NCBI RefSeq assembly: GCF_051414055.1
Contig: NZ_JBLKNX010000022.1
Span: 1-64,000 of the forward strand
Direction of reading: 5' to 3'
Length of the DNA: 64,000 nucleotides
Source of the DNA: Halosimplex halobium
Lineage (GTDB): Archaea; Halobacteriota; Halobacteria; Halobacteriales; Haloarculaceae
The first letter of the stretch is position 1. The number at the start of each line of letters is the position of its first letter. The position numbers and the translations under genes were made by a program. A model generated the notes under the pieces. It ran no database searches. It was not told the DNA's origin and saw only the letters and a list, made by a program, of their open reading frames with translations. Below, one piece after another: positions 40,991 through 51,522 of this stretch.

Positions 40991-41004
40991 CCGAATATGT
41001 TCGG
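40991..41004. promoter_or_regulatory. CCGAA-TATG-TTCGG palindrome, candidate denitrification/low-oxygen operator
   Basis: Perfect five-base arms around TATG in the 124-bp gap between divergent DUF2249 and NnrS-like genes. Its core CGAATATGTTCG is identical to 50536-50547 upstream of the multicopper oxidase. It resembles the CGAAC-type palindromes described at haloarchaeal denitrification promoters (NarO-controlled); that link is from memory and unverified. Confidence 0.6.
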
Positions 41005-41075
41005 CCACGAGGACGACGTTTCGACCGAGCGCGTTCGCCACCAGATTGAGGGGGCGAGCGGACGAGGTCGGGGGT

Positions 41076-42263
41076 ATGTCGGCGACGCTCTCGCGGTGGT
41101 CGCGGGCGCTGGTCGCGGCCGGGGTCTGCTGGCTGGTCGCCTGGCAGGCGGCCGCGCTCGCGGGGCTCCCGCGGCGGACGACGGTCGCGCTCGGGCTCTA
41201 CGGGTTCGTCCTTGGGGTCGTCTTCGGGAAGGCGTACTCGCTGGTGCCCTCCTACTTCGACCGGTCGCTGGCGTGGCCGCGGGCGCCCGCGGTCCACCTG
41301 CCGCTGGCGGTCGGCGGGACCGCCGGGCTCGCCCTGGCGCCGCTGGCAAAAGTACCCGCCGTGGTGGGCTCGCTCGGCGCGACGGCGTGGGCGGCCGGCG
41401 TCGCGGTCTTCCTCGCGACGCTCGCCTGGACCGTCCGCGACAACCCGACCGGCAGCGAGACCGGGACGGGCGACCACAACGCCGACCGGCGGCCGGTCGA
41501 CCGCGCCGCGAACCTGTTCGTCCCGGTCGTGTTCGCCTACCTCGCCGTGGGGTCGTGGGAGACGCTGGCCGCCCGGGTCGCCCTCGCGCCGGCGGTCCTC
41601 GATGGCTACCCGCCGCGGGCGACGCACCTGCTGGCCGCCGGCGGCGCCGCACTCCTCCTGTTCGCCGTCGGCTTCCGCCTCCTGCCCCGCTTTCTCGTCG
41701 TCGACCTCCCGTCGTGGGTGCCGTGGGCTGTCCTCCCACCGGGGGCCGTCGGCCCCGCGCTGCTGGCCGCGGGGTTGCCTGCCGGCCCCGTCTTCCGGGT
41801 GGGAGCCGTCCTCGAAGCCGTCGCCGTGGTCGGGTTCGCCGCGGCGTACGTCCGGCTCTACCGCGCCAGCGACCGCGACCGGGTAGGCTTTCTCGGCCCG
41901 CTGGTGGGGGTCGGGTTCGGCGTCCTCGCCGTCGCGCTCGGCCTGTCGTTCGCGTTCGGTCCGGTCGACCCGGCGCTGGTCGCCGCCCACTACCGCCTGA
42001 ACCTGCTCGGCTTCCTCGGCCTCTCGGTCGTCGGCGTCACGTTCCAGTTCTACCCGCCGACGGTCGGTCGGTTCCCCGGCGCGGGCGACGGGCTGGCGCG
42101 GGCCGCGATGGGGCTGGTCGCCGGCGGGCTCGTCCTCGAACTCGTCGCCGCGGCGGTCCCGGTCGCGCTCGTGCCGACGGCCGGCCGGGCGCTCGCGCTC
42201 GTCGGTGCGGTCGCGTACGCATACCTCGTCCTCGGCGTGTTCGTCCAGCGGGCGCGGGACTGA
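41076..42263 (+). CDS. NnrS/oxidase-subunit-I-like polytopic membrane protein, 395 aa
   Basis: About 12 membrane helices. FGKAYSLVPSYFDRSLAW and AHYRLNLLGFLGLSVVGVTF, with His in helices and a following FQFYPP, recall NnrS and the helix patterns of haem-copper oxidase subunit I, but the copper-binding His set is absent. Likely haem- or copper-related role in nitrogen-oxide or low-oxygen respiration. ATG 41076 follows the palindrome by 71 bp; 93 bp before coxA. Confidence 0.65.
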   Translation: MSATLSRWSRALVAAGVCWLVAWQAAALAGLPRRTTVALGLYGFVLGVVFGKAYSLVPSYFDRSLAWPRAPAVHLPLAVGGTAGLALAPLAKVPAVVGSLGATAWAAGVAVFLATLAWTVRDNPTGSETGTGDHNADRRPVDRAANLFVPVVFAYLAVGSWETLAARVALAPAVLDGYPPRATHLLAAGGAALLLFAVGFRLLPRFLVVDLPSWVPWAVLPPGAVGPALLAAGLPAGPVFRVGAVLEAVAVVGFAAAYVRLYRASDRDRVGFLGPLVGVGFGVLAVALGLSFAFGPVDPALVAAHYRLNLLGFLGLSVVGVTFQFYPPTVGRFPGAGDGLARAAMGLVAGGLVLELVAAAVPVALVPTAGRALALVGAVAYAYLVLGVFVQRARD

Positions 42264-42356
42264 TCCGTCGACTGCCCGCCCACTGCACCCCGGAAAAGGC
42301 GGCCCGAACACGTTCCCGAGAAGACCCAGGGGGGAGGGGGGTGAATCCCCCGGCAC

Positions 42357-44177
<1,821 letters not shown>

Positions 44178-44210
44178 CCGGCGACTGTTCGGCCACGAAG
44201 TCTCGGGTTC

Positions 44211-44621
44211 CTACCGATCCGTCGTATCGAGCAAGATGGCGTCGGAGACGTTGGCACCAGCGAGGTCCGCGTCGGTAACGTCCGCGGCGGCGAATTTGGC
44301 GCGTGTGAGGTCCGCATCCGATAGATCGGCACCGGTGAGCGTCGCGCGAGTCAGTCGCGCTCTGGATAGATCCGCGTCGTGAAGGTCCGCGTCGCGAAGG
44401 ACCGCCACGTTGAGTTTCGCGTCGGACAGGTCGACACCGGAGAGGTCCGCCTCGCGGAGCGCGGCACCGGAGAGGTCCGCGTCGGAGAGGTCTGCTCCCG
44501 CAAGGTGTGCCCCGACGAGGAGGGACTTGGACAGGTCGACCCCGGAGAGGTCCGCATCCGGGTGGATGTCGTCGGCAGAAACCGATTCGTCGTTCGGAAT
44601 CACAAACTCCGGTTCGCCCAT
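44211..44621 (-). CDS. Pentapeptide-repeat protein, 136 aa
   Basis: About 20 tandem A(D/N)Lxx repeats (for example DLSGVDLSKSLLVGAHLAGA and DLSDADLTRAKFAAADVTDA), predicted to form a right-handed quadrilateral beta helix. Some relatives mimic DNA and bind gyrase, but function here is unknown. ATG 44621 is preferred over one six codons upstream because a CTAAGTACTG box lies about 25-30 bp upstream. Convergent with coxA. Confidence 0.88.
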   Translation of the reverse strand: MGEPEFVIPNDESVSADDIHPDADLSGVDLSKSLLVGAHLAGADLSDADLSGAALREADLSGVDLSDAKLNVAVLRDADLHDADLSRARLTRATLTGADLSDADLTRAKFAAADVTDADLAGANVSDAILLDTTDR

Positions 44622-44755
44622 GCGTAACCGTACTGACATTCAGTACTTAGTGGTATCCATGCGAGGCGGAGCCCCGTCGAGAGGTGGGCCCGCGGACTCG
44701 ATACCGTTCGCCGGAGTCCACTGTGTTGATTGGGTAGGCCACCCAAACGGATCCC

Positions 44756-45214
44756 ATGAGTGACGACGGCGACCGCGCCCGCATGGTAGGGATCAACCAC
44801 GTCGCGCTGTCGGTCGGCGACGCCGGGGAGGCCCGGGAGTTCTACGGGTCGATCTTCGACTTCCCGGTCCGCGGGGAGACCGACTCGGCGGTGTTCCTCG
44901 ACATGGGCGACCAGTTCCTCGCGCTCTCGGAGGACGCCGACGCCGGGGAGCGGGCCGATCGGCACCGCCACTTCGGGCTCGTCGTCGACGACGCGGACCT
45001 CGTCGAGCGGCGGCTCGAAGCCGAGGGGGTCGAACGGCTCGATCAGGACGGGCTGGACTTCCGCGACCCGTGGGGCAACCGGATCCAGGTCGTCCAGTAC
45101 GACGAAGTGCAGTTCACCAAGGCCGACCACGTTCTCGACGGGATGGACCTCGACCTGGACAAGACCGACGCGGCGCGCGACGAACTCGCCGCGAAGGGGA
45201 TGGCACCCGAGTGA
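44756..45214 (+). CDS. VOC/glyoxalase-fold protein, 152 aa
   Basis: One VOC module: MVGINHVALSVGDAGEAREF opens the fold with the metal-binding His; RHRHFGLVVDDADLVERRLE and FRDPWGNRIQVVQYDE (with the typical DPWGN) complete it. A C-terminal helix (MDLDLDKTDAARDELAAKGM) is extra. Likely a lyase, dioxygenase or resistance-type enzyme; substrate unknown. Cytosolic. Confidence 0.9.
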   Translation: MSDDGDRARMVGINHVALSVGDAGEAREFYGSIFDFPVRGETDSAVFLDMGDQFLALSEDADAGERADRHRHFGLVVDDADLVERRLEAEGVERLDQDGLDFRDPWGNRIQVVQYDEVQFTKADHVLDGMDLDLDKTDAARDELAAKGMAPE

Positions 45215-45282
45215 GGGAGAGCGAGCCGAATCGAGCCGGCCCGGTTTCGGCCGGAGCGGAGCCGGGAACTCCGCTGGCGCCC

Positions 45283-45302
45283 GATCAAAGGCTCCTTTGA
45301 TC
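45283..45302. promoter_or_regulatory. 9-bp-arm palindrome before the lipoprotein gene
   Basis: GATCAAAGG-CT-CCTTTGATC, perfect arms, 41 bp upstream of the next ATG and 69 bp after the VOC stop. Either an operator next to the promoter or a terminator hairpin. Confidence 0.5.
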
Positions 45303-45342
45303 CACGACAAGGCCCTTTCTTCCGTGGGGCGGCCTTCCGGGT

Positions 45343-46077
45343 ATGGAACGGACTCGACTGCTCGCCGTGCTGATCGCACTGGTGGCCGCCGGCGGCTGTC
45401 TCGCCGCGCCCGGCCCCGGTGAGGGTGCGACGCCGACCGACTCTGTGGACCCGACCGACACGCCCGCCGAGACGCCGACCGCGACGCTGGCCGATTCGTC
45501 GCCGGGCGAGACGCCCGATTCACCTGCGTCGACGGAGACGCCGACGCCGGCGCCGCCGAGCGCGTCGGCGACGCCGAGCGAACCGACCGACGGGAACACG
45601 GTCGACTACGCCGCGCTGGCGCCGGCGTCGCAGGCGGCGTTCGACGACGCGCTCGACGGCGAGGTCTCCTTCGTGCCCGACTCGCCGTACGTCGAGGGCA
45701 ACCACACTATCGAGGCGGCGGGCCCGTTCCGCGGCCACGCGTTCGTCCGCAAGGACGACCGGCTGTACCGCGTCGACACGGCCACGGACGGGCGGCTGTA
45801 CGCCTCCTACGGCATCTACGCCGACCCGGCTTCGCCCGACGAGAACGCCACCGTGACCGCCTACGGAAACCTCTCCGCGTCGGTTCGCGACGAGGTCCGG
45901 TGGGCGGTCGAGAACGGCTCGTACGGCGTCCCGATGGGCAAGTGGGACTCGCTCCCCGGGGAGCTACAGGAGACCTCGCGCGTCCGATACGACGGGGAGA
46001 CCTACCGCCTGAGTTACGCGGTGGGCGACTACTGGGCCGAGACGCTGAGGGTCGAGCGGGTCGAATCGGCCTCGTAA
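45343..46077 (+). CDS. Lipoprotein with Thr/Pro stalk, 244 aa
   Basis: Sec-type signal MERTRLLAVLIALVAAGGC with lipobox AGGC (Cys19). Residues 20-82 are a Thr/Pro/Ser/Asp stalk that may be glycosylated. The ectodomain (about 85-244) is a compact alpha/beta fold with GHAFVRKDDRLYRVDTATDG and VRYDGETYRLSYAVGDYWAE. Halobacteria-type lipoprotein (DUF7979-like, unverified). No enzyme motif. Confidence 0.8.
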   Translation: MERTRLLAVLIALVAAGGCLAAPGPGEGATPTDSVDPTDTPAETPTATLADSSPGETPDSPASTETPTPAPPSASATPSEPTDGNTVDYAALAPASQAAFDDALDGEVSFVPDSPYVEGNHTIEAAGPFRGHAFVRKDDRLYRVDTATDGRLYASYGIYADPASPDENATVTAYGNLSASVRDEVRWAVENGSYGVPMGKWDSLPGELQETSRVRYDGETYRLSYAVGDYWAETLRVERVESAS

Positions 46078-46151
46078 CTCTGTCCTGACTGTCGTGTTAG
46101 GTAGTCTATGTGTACGAAAAACATTTACAATAGGTAGCCAATGGCACACCC

Positions 46152-47168
46152 ATGGACGACTACTTCGACAGGACGACGTTGCGGGTGGTCGTGGTCGGTC
46201 TGGTGGCGATGGCGGCGGTCGCCGTCGGCGCGGCGACGGTGGCGTCGGCCCTCGACACTGGGACCCCGGCGGCCGACAGTTCGGTCGAGCGGGACTCCGG
46301 CGGCGTGTCGGATCCCCCGCTGGGAACGCCGTCGAACCCGAACGAGGGGCCGCCCGAGGAGGGGACGCCGGTCGGACCGCCCAGGGAGCCCGGGGAACCG
46401 CTCGAACTGACGCGGTGCGTCCAGCCGCTGACGACGTGGTGGGGCGGGCTGGTCTACTTCGGCGCGCTCGCGGCGGCGGTCGGGATGATCAAGCGCCGCT
46501 ACTCCTTCGGCGCCTCGTTCCTCGGGCTGTACGCGCTGGCGCCGCCGGCGCTGCTCTCGTATTTCCTCTCGACGGACTGTCCGAGCTACGACAGCCCGGG
46601 CATCGGGCCGGGGAACGTCACCAACACGGTTCTCCCCGGTGACGGTGGCGACCCGCTCGTCACGAACCTCCCCGCGGAGGCGGTGCTGGGCGTCTTCGGC
46701 GTCGTCCTCGTCGGGACCGCGGCCGCGCTGTACCGCGCCTCGGGCGGCGACACTATCTCCGAGATCGACGACCGCGACGTCGAGGCGGACGACGCCGACC
46801 CGCTCACCCCCCGGGACCTGGCGGCCGCGGCCGGCCGCGCCGCGGACCGGCTCGAAGACCACAACGCGGACGTGGACAACGAGGTCTACCGCGCGTGGTG
46901 GGAGATGACCAGCATGCTCGACGTGGCCGACCCCGACACGGCGACCCCCGGCGAGTTCGCCGACGCCGCCGTCGCCGCCGGCATGGGCGAAGACGACGTG
47001 GCCGAGCTGACGCGGCTGTTCGAGGAGGTCCGCTACGGCGAGCGCGACCCCGCCAGCCGCGAGAAAGTCGCCCTCTCGGTGTTCCGGTCCATCGAGCACG
47101 CCTACGGCGAGCGAACTGACGATTCTGACGGCGAGGGGACCGACGAGTCCGACGGCGAACGTCGTTAG
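46152..47168 (+). CDS. DUF4129-domain membrane protein, 338 aa
   Basis: N-terminal signal-anchor (VVVVGLVAMAAVAVGAATVA), a Pro-rich extracytoplasmic part, two further helices (about residues 95-135 and 170-190), and a cytoplasmic DUF4129 domain at the C-terminus (VDNEVYRAWWEMTSMLDVAD, then GEFADAAVAAGMGEDDVAEL and LFEEVRYGER). DUF4129 proteins usually cluster with transglutaminase, MoxR and DUF58 genes; none is here. ATG follows CATTTACAAT (TATA) by about 24 bp, flanked by two TAGGTAG copies. Confidence 0.8.
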   Translation: MDDYFDRTTLRVVVVGLVAMAAVAVGAATVASALDTGTPAADSSVERDSGGVSDPPLGTPSNPNEGPPEEGTPVGPPREPGEPLELTRCVQPLTTWWGGLVYFGALAAAVGMIKRRYSFGASFLGLYALAPPALLSYFLSTDCPSYDSPGIGPGNVTNTVLPGDGGDPLVTNLPAEAVLGVFGVVLVGTAAALYRASGGDTISEIDDRDVEADDADPLTPRDLAAAAGRAADRLEDHNADVDNEVYRAWWEMTSMLDVADPDTATPGEFADAAVAAGMGEDDVAELTRLFEEVRYGERDPASREKVALSVFRSIEHAYGERTDDSDGEGTDESDGERR

Positions 47169-47345
47169 CGACCGGTCGACCTTCGAGTGACCGGGAGTGG
47201 TGTCACACCCGAACCGTCTCTGTAATTGGCTGTATCGACCGCGTTCGACAGTTCTCGACGACCGCTATCGCTACTGACGGCGGGTGTTGAACGCTCTCGC
47301 CGCGCTCGCTGTATCGGTGACCGCACTCGACAGCGAGTGCTGAAT

Positions 47346-47516
47346 GCTCTCGCCGCGCTCGCTAGCTGGAGTGTCTACCGATGGAAACAGCGGACGCTGC
47401 AAGCTCTCGCCGCGCTCGCTAGCTGGAGTGTCTACCGCTGGAAACAGCAGACGCTACAAGCCCTCGCCGCGCTCGCTAGCTGGAGTGTCTACCGCTGGAA
47501 ACAGCAGGCGATGAAA
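47346..47516 (+). repeat. 57-bp tandem repeat, three full copies plus partial flanks
   Basis: Units 47346-47402, 47403-47459 and 47460-47516 are nearly identical; the GCTCTCGCCGCGCTCGCT core also occurs at about 47287 and again from 47517. In one plus-strand frame (47226-47600, TTG start) they encode ALAALASWSVYRWKQ repeats of 19 residues, amphipathic, but no good start or promoter supports a gene. The 47169-47897 gap otherwise holds dispersed GCACAGCA/CCGCGACC short repeats like those near 6.5 kb and the inverted repeat at 47781. Confidence 0.85.
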
Positions 47517-47780
47517 GCCCTCGCCGCGCTCGCGGTCGCTGAGCGGGATATCCTCGCGGCCCAGGGGCCGCTTCGGATAGTGGCCCGTTCAGGCGACTAA
47601 ATTGGACGCGAGCGCGCCTCGCCCTTTCAGTCCACCAGGGACAGCACAGCACGGCACCGCGACCATCCCGCACAGCATGGCACCGCGACCGCTCCGCACA
47701 GCACCGCAGACAGCCACATACCTCCCCAGCCGATTGCGCTTCTCGGCCTGCGGCCTGTGATGACTCATCCCTCGCGCGGT

Positions 47781-47808
47781 GCTGTCGCGACACGAGAGTC
47801 GCGACAGC
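47781..47808. repeat. Perfect 11-bp-arm inverted repeat
   Basis: GCTGTCGCGAC and GTCGCGACAGC around ACGAGA, 90 bp upstream of the following lipoprotein ATG. Candidate operator or hairpin in the repeat-rich gap. Confidence 0.55.
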
Positions 47809-47897
47809 GCGCGCCGACCGCACCGCCCACTGTTCGTCGTCTCCGGACAGCACACACCCGCCATGCATCTTTTGCTCCCGCGGGCCGAACCCGGCGT

Positions 47898-48722
47898 ATG
47901 CGCCGGGCGCTCGTCGCGCTGCTCGTCGTTCTCGCGGGCTGTAGCGCCCTGGCTCCCGGAACGGACCGGCCGACGGTGACGCCGGCGCCGGTGCCGACCG
48001 ACTCGCCGCTCCCCCCGGGTGTCGAGCCGGACGGTGTGGCCGACGCGTCGGCGCTCGCGAACGCACACGCGGCCGCGCTCGGGAACCGGAGCTACACGCT
48101 CGTCACGAACCGGACGGTTCGGGCGGCGAACGGGTCGCTCAGGTCGGCGCTGACCGTCCGGCTCGCCCTCTCGGCGGCGCCCGCGCGGGACTACCACGCG
48201 AGGGTGTCGGTCGAGGGGCCGGGGGCGCCACTCGTCATCGGCGAACCGCCGACCCGGGCCGAGTACTGGGCGAACGACGAGGTGTACCTCCGCCGCCAGA
48301 CCATCGACAACCGGACCGAGTACAGCCGCTACGACGACACCGACGCCTACGTCGGCACCTGGAGCTTCTGGCTCGGGACCGTCGCGCTCGACCTCGGACC
48401 CGAGACGGACCTGCGATCGACGCTCGAAGGGTTCGAGACGCGGGTCGCCGACCGGTCGCCGGAGGGCGATCGGGTCCACATCGTCGGGACGACCGTCCGC
48501 TCCGAGGGGTTCGTCGGCGACTCCACGGTCGACAACGTGGAGAACGCGACCCTCCACGCGTTCGTCGCCGGATCGGGGTTCGTGAGTTCGTACCACGTCG
48601 TCTACGACGCGACCGTCGACGGCGAGCGCGTCCGCGTCCGGCGGAGCGTCGGGTTCGAGCGGGTCGGCGCGACGACGGTCGACCGGCCGACGTGGTACGA
48701 CGAGGCGATGGAACGGGGGTAG
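47898..48722 (+). CDS. Halobacterial lipoprotein (DUF7537-like), 274 aa
   Basis: MRRALVALLVVLAGCSALAP gives a lipobox LAGC (Cys15). A short Pro/Thr stalk follows, then a beta-rich ectodomain with LANAHAAALGNRSYTLVTNR and VSSYHVVYDATVDGERVRVR, the layout of a large Halobacteria-only lipoprotein family related to LolA-like folds. Start 47898 fits a CATCTTTTGC TATA-like box about 28 bp upstream. Surface-anchored; function unknown. Confidence 0.82.
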   Translation: MRRALVALLVVLAGCSALAPGTDRPTVTPAPVPTDSPLPPGVEPDGVADASALANAHAAALGNRSYTLVTNRTVRAANGSLRSALTVRLALSAAPARDYHARVSVEGPGAPLVIGEPPTRAEYWANDEVYLRRQTIDNRTEYSRYDDTDAYVGTWSFWLGTVALDLGPETDLRSTLEGFETRVADRSPEGDRVHIVGTTVRSEGFVGDSTVDNVENATLHAFVAGSGFVSSYHVVYDATVDGERVRVRRSVGFERVGATTVDRPTWYDEAMERG

Positions 48723-48805
48723 GAGAGGGCGACTCGACACGGTCGCTCCGGGGCGGCGAACCCGTTCGGGACCGGCCGTTTCCGGCCGCGGCCCGAACCG
48801 GGAGT

Positions 48806-49114
48806 ATGAGCGACAGAGCCGCCGCCCTGTCGGCGCTCGCCGAGCGGGTGGCCGACCGCGAGGGCGTCGTCGACGCCTGGACGGCCAAGAGCTTCACCGA
48901 CCGCCTGTTCGTCGTCGAGATCCCGAGCGAGGGGGCGCTGCCGGAGTCGGTCCGCGAGACGCTGCACGACCACGACCTGCGGGAGGCCGACGAGGTGTAC
49001 GAGGTCGAGGGCGCGGCCGACGCGGACTTCGCCGGCGACCTCGCCGACGGCCGCCGCTACCGGTTCGTCGACGTGCAGTCCCGAGGCGACCTCCAGTCGT
49101 ACGTCGTCGAGTAG
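48806..49114 (+). CDS. Conserved halobacterial small protein, 102 aa
   Basis: Acidic alpha/beta protein: LSALAERVADREGVVDAWTA, SFTDRLFVVEIPSEGALPES and ADGRRYRFVDVQSRGDLQSY. No recognised domain and no signal peptide. The alternation of strands and helices suggests a compact ferredoxin-like fold. ATG 48806 is chosen over upstream in-frame codons that lie in low-complexity sequence. Confidence 0.7.
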   Translation: MSDRAAALSALAERVADREGVVDAWTAKSFTDRLFVVEIPSEGALPESVRETLHDHDLREADEVYEVEGAADADFAGDLADGRRYRFVDVQSRGDLQSYVVE

Positions 49115-49227
49115 CGGAGAGAACAAAAGCGAGCGGCCGCCGCCGGGTGCGATGTCTGACAGAGGTGGCGGGTTCGGGAGCGGCGGGTGTCGCTGTCGGG
49201 ACGGGAAGTATCGTCAGCGTGGGGCGG

Positions 49228-50403
49228 TCAGCCCTCGTAGCCGGCGTACTCCATGAGCTGGGCGAAGATGTCGGAGTCCATCGCGTCCCTGTACACAATG
49301 GCACCGACCATCCCGCCGGGGTAGGAGTTGCCGTTCATCGCGTGGAACACCTTGTGGCAGTGCATGAGGTAGATGCCGGGGTCGGCGTCAGCCTCGAACT
49401 CGACAGTCTTGCGCTCCGCGGGCGCGATGTTGAGCACGTCCTCCTTGTAGCGGGCCGCCTCGGGGATCTGCGAGCCGTCCTTCTCGACGACCTCGAAGCG
49501 GTGGTTGTGGGTGTGCATCGGGTGCATCATGTACCCGTTGTTGGCGAAGTGGATGCGGACGGTGTCGCCCTGCTCGACGATGACCGGCGAGCCGTCCTCG
49601 GGGTGGAGCGTCCGCGGGGCGGACTTGCCGTTGATGGTGAAGACGTTGGGGTCACGATTGCGCGGACTGTAGTCGACATCCATCCCCGCCATCTGCTTGT
49701 TGAGCCGGTTGTCCCACTCCTTCATCGTCATGAACGTCTCCACGTCGGCCTCCTCGTAGCCCTCCGGGTCGACCCGGAAGAAGCCGTACATCCCCATGTC
49801 GATGTGGCGATGGGTCTGGTAGTGGCAGTGGTAGAGGTGGGTCCCCGGAACGTTGGCGGGGATCTCGTAGGTGTGGCTCTCGCCCGGCGGGACGGTGATG
49901 CCCGTGGTGGTCGGGACGCCGTCGTCCTCCCAGTTCTTCCGGACGCCGTGGAAGTGGACGGTGTGGGGGCGCTTGCCGTCCGTGTTGTCAAGCGTCACCT
50001 CCATGTCCTCGCCCTCGGTCGTCCGGAGGATCGGGCCCGGGACAGAGGGCTCGCGGTCGTCCGCCTGGAACGCCCAGGTGGCCGGCAGGTCGACGGGCCC
50101 GCCCATGTTCTCCAGCGGGTGGACCTCGTGGTAGGAGGGGACGCTCCGCAGCGTCACCTGGTTGCCCTGCTCGTCGACGTTGACGACCTCCGGCGGGGAG
50201 GTCTTGGGGAGATCCGCGGGATTGGCGGTCTGTGCGGGGGTCGAACCGCCCTGCGATTCGACCTCGGAGACGGTCACGCCCTCGCTGCCCGACGGGGCGG
50301 CCTGACAGCCCGACAGGGCCATGAAGCCGGTCGTGCCGGCGGCGGCCTTGGCGAACTCGCGACGCGACATGTCCGTTCCGGGCGCACCGATGTTGTCGGT
50401 CAT
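49228..50403 (-). CDS. Two-domain multicopper oxidase, Tat lipoprotein, 391 aa
   Basis: Tat signal with lipobox (SRREFAKAAAGTTGFMALSGC split here as SRREFAKAA and ALSGC). Domain 1: HTVHFHGV and HCHYQTHRHIDMGMYG, matching HCHx3Hx4M, a type-1 copper site with axial Met. Domain 2: HPMHTHNH and HCHKVFHAMNGN, whose axial position is not Met. It is not a canonical NirK (no HCAPP-type motif); it fits two-domain laccase-like oxidases related to nitrite reductases. Electron donors and substrate unknown. A CTTTATGAT TATA box about 25 bp upstream supports the ATG. Confidence 0.85.
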   Translation of the reverse strand: MTDNIGAPGTDMSRREFAKAAAGTTGFMALSGCQAAPSGSEGVTVSEVESQGGSTPAQTANPADLPKTSPPEVVNVDEQGNQVTLRSVPSYHEVHPLENMGGPVDLPATWAFQADDREPSVPGPILRTTEGEDMEVTLDNTDGKRPHTVHFHGVRKNWEDDGVPTTTGITVPPGESHTYEIPANVPGTHLYHCHYQTHRHIDMGMYGFFRVDPEGYEEADVETFMTMKEWDNRLNKQMAGMDVDYSPRNRDPNVFTINGKSAPRTLHPEDGSPVIVEQGDTVRIHFANNGYMMHPMHTHNHRFEVVEKDGSQIPEAARYKEDVLNIAPAERKTVEFEADADPGIYLMHCHKVFHAMNGNSYPGGMVGAIVYRDAMDSDIFAQLMEYAGYEG

Positions 50404-50425
50404 GCTCAGTTCGGAGTTGGGAGTA

Positions 50426-50436
50426 CTATCATAAAG
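50426..50436 (-). promoter_or_regulatory. TATA box of the multicopper oxidase
   Basis: CTTTATGATAG on the minus strand, 23-33 bp before the ATG at 50403. A second TTTATATTAC box lies at 50490-50500, closer to the CGAATATGTTCG site. Confidence 0.5.
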
Positions 50437-50535
50437 CCCGGCAAGGGGATTCCCAGGGCCTGAAAACAGACCCCAGCATCGGGGGTCGGTGTAATATAAA
50501 CAGGGCCGAACCGGTTCGCACTTTTCCACCGGGTG

Positions 50536-50547
50536 CGAATATGTTCG
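50536..50547. promoter_or_regulatory. CGAATATGTTCG palindrome, same as at 40991
   Basis: Exact 12-bp match to the core at 40992-41003. It lies 133 bp before the multicopper oxidase start, about 35 bp beyond the distal TATA box at 50490-50500, and 100 bp before the divergent UspA gene, so it could act on either. Confidence 0.6.
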
Positions 50548-50647
50548 TCCGATCCCGGGTCGGCCCTCGGTCGAGCCGTGGAGTCGGCGGGGAGCCGCCG
50601 GGCCGTCGCAGACAGCGCTTTTGAGGCTGGCCCGTGGAGGTAGTGAC

Positions 50648-51511
50648 ATGTACGACGACATCCTCTTCCCGACCGACGGGAGCGACGCGGCCGAGACGGC
50701 CCTCGACGCGGCCATCGCCGCGGCCGACGCCCACGACGCGACGCTGCACGTGCTGTACGTCGCCGATACCAACCAGCCCAGCCTGGCGAACGTCCAGGGC
50801 CAGGTCCGGGACGTGCTGGAGGGCGAGGGCCGCGACATCGTCGAGGAAGCGGCCGGGAAGGCCCGCCGCGCCGGCGTCGAGACGGTCGACGAGGTGGTCC
50901 AGGGCGGCCCCTCGCGGACGATCTGCGACTACGTCGACGACCGCGGGATCGACCTGGTGGTGATGGGCACCCGGGGGAGCCGCGACATCGAGCGGATCAT
51001 CCTCGGGAGCGTCACCGAGCGGGTGGTCCGCAACAGCGTGGCGCCGGTGCTGGTCGTCCCGCCCGAGAGCGACCCCACGTACCCGCCCGAGTCGATCCTC
51101 GTCGGCACGGACGGCAGCGAGGGCTCGGCGGCGGCCGTCGACGAGGGGGTCGGCATCGCCGCGGCCACCGGCGGGGCCCTCCACGTCGTGTCGGTCCTCG
51201 AATCGAACGTGCTGGGCATCGACCTGGGGTCCTCGCGGCTCGCCGAGGCCCGCGAGCAGCGCGAGACGGAGGCGCTCGTCCCCGCCAGGGAGCGCGCCGA
51301 CGAGCGGGGCGTCGCCGTCGAGACCGTCCTCGAAGAGGGCGACGTCGTCGACCGGCTCGTCGAGTACGTCGACGACCACGGGATCGGTCTGGTCGTCGTC
51401 GGCACCCACGGCCGGACCGGCCTCGACAAGCGGATCCTCGGGAGCGTCACCGAGAACCTGATGCGCTCGGCCTCGGTCCCGGTGCTGTCCGTCCGGGCGT
51501 CCACCGAGTAG
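50648..51511 (+). CDS. Universal stress protein with two UspA domains, 287 aa
   Basis: Tandem UspA: domain 1 starts YDDILFPTDGSDAAETALDA and ends VVMGTRGSRDIERIILGSVT (G-2x-G-9x-G(S/T) ATP motif, GTRG...GSV); domain 2 starts SILVGTDGSEGSAAAVDEGV and ends VVVGTHGRTGLDKRILGSVT. Both ATP motifs are intact. Cytosolic stress protein. ATG 50648 opens the first domain. Confidence 0.93.
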   Translation: MYDDILFPTDGSDAAETALDAAIAAADAHDATLHVLYVADTNQPSLANVQGQVRDVLEGEGRDIVEEAAGKARRAGVETVDEVVQGGPSRTICDYVDDRGIDLVVMGTRGSRDIERIILGSVTERVVRNSVAPVLVVPPESDPTYPPESILVGTDGSEGSAAAVDEGVGIAAATGGALHVVSVLESNVLGIDLGSSRLAEAREQRETEALVPARERADERGVAVETVLEEGDVVDRLVEYVDDHGIGLVVVGTHGRTGLDKRILGSVTENLMRSASVPVLSVRASTE

Positions 51512-51522
51512 GCGAGCGCGGG

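Noticed and set aside
47226..47600. Annotating the 57-bp repeat frame as a gene
   Set aside because: It opens only with TTG, has no TATA box or Shine-Dalgarno, and its content is repeat-driven; listed as a repeat instead.
49228..50403. Calling the multicopper oxidase NirK
   Set aside because: The HCAPP/type-2 copper pattern of NirK is missing; the HCH motifs fit two-domain laccase-like oxidases better.
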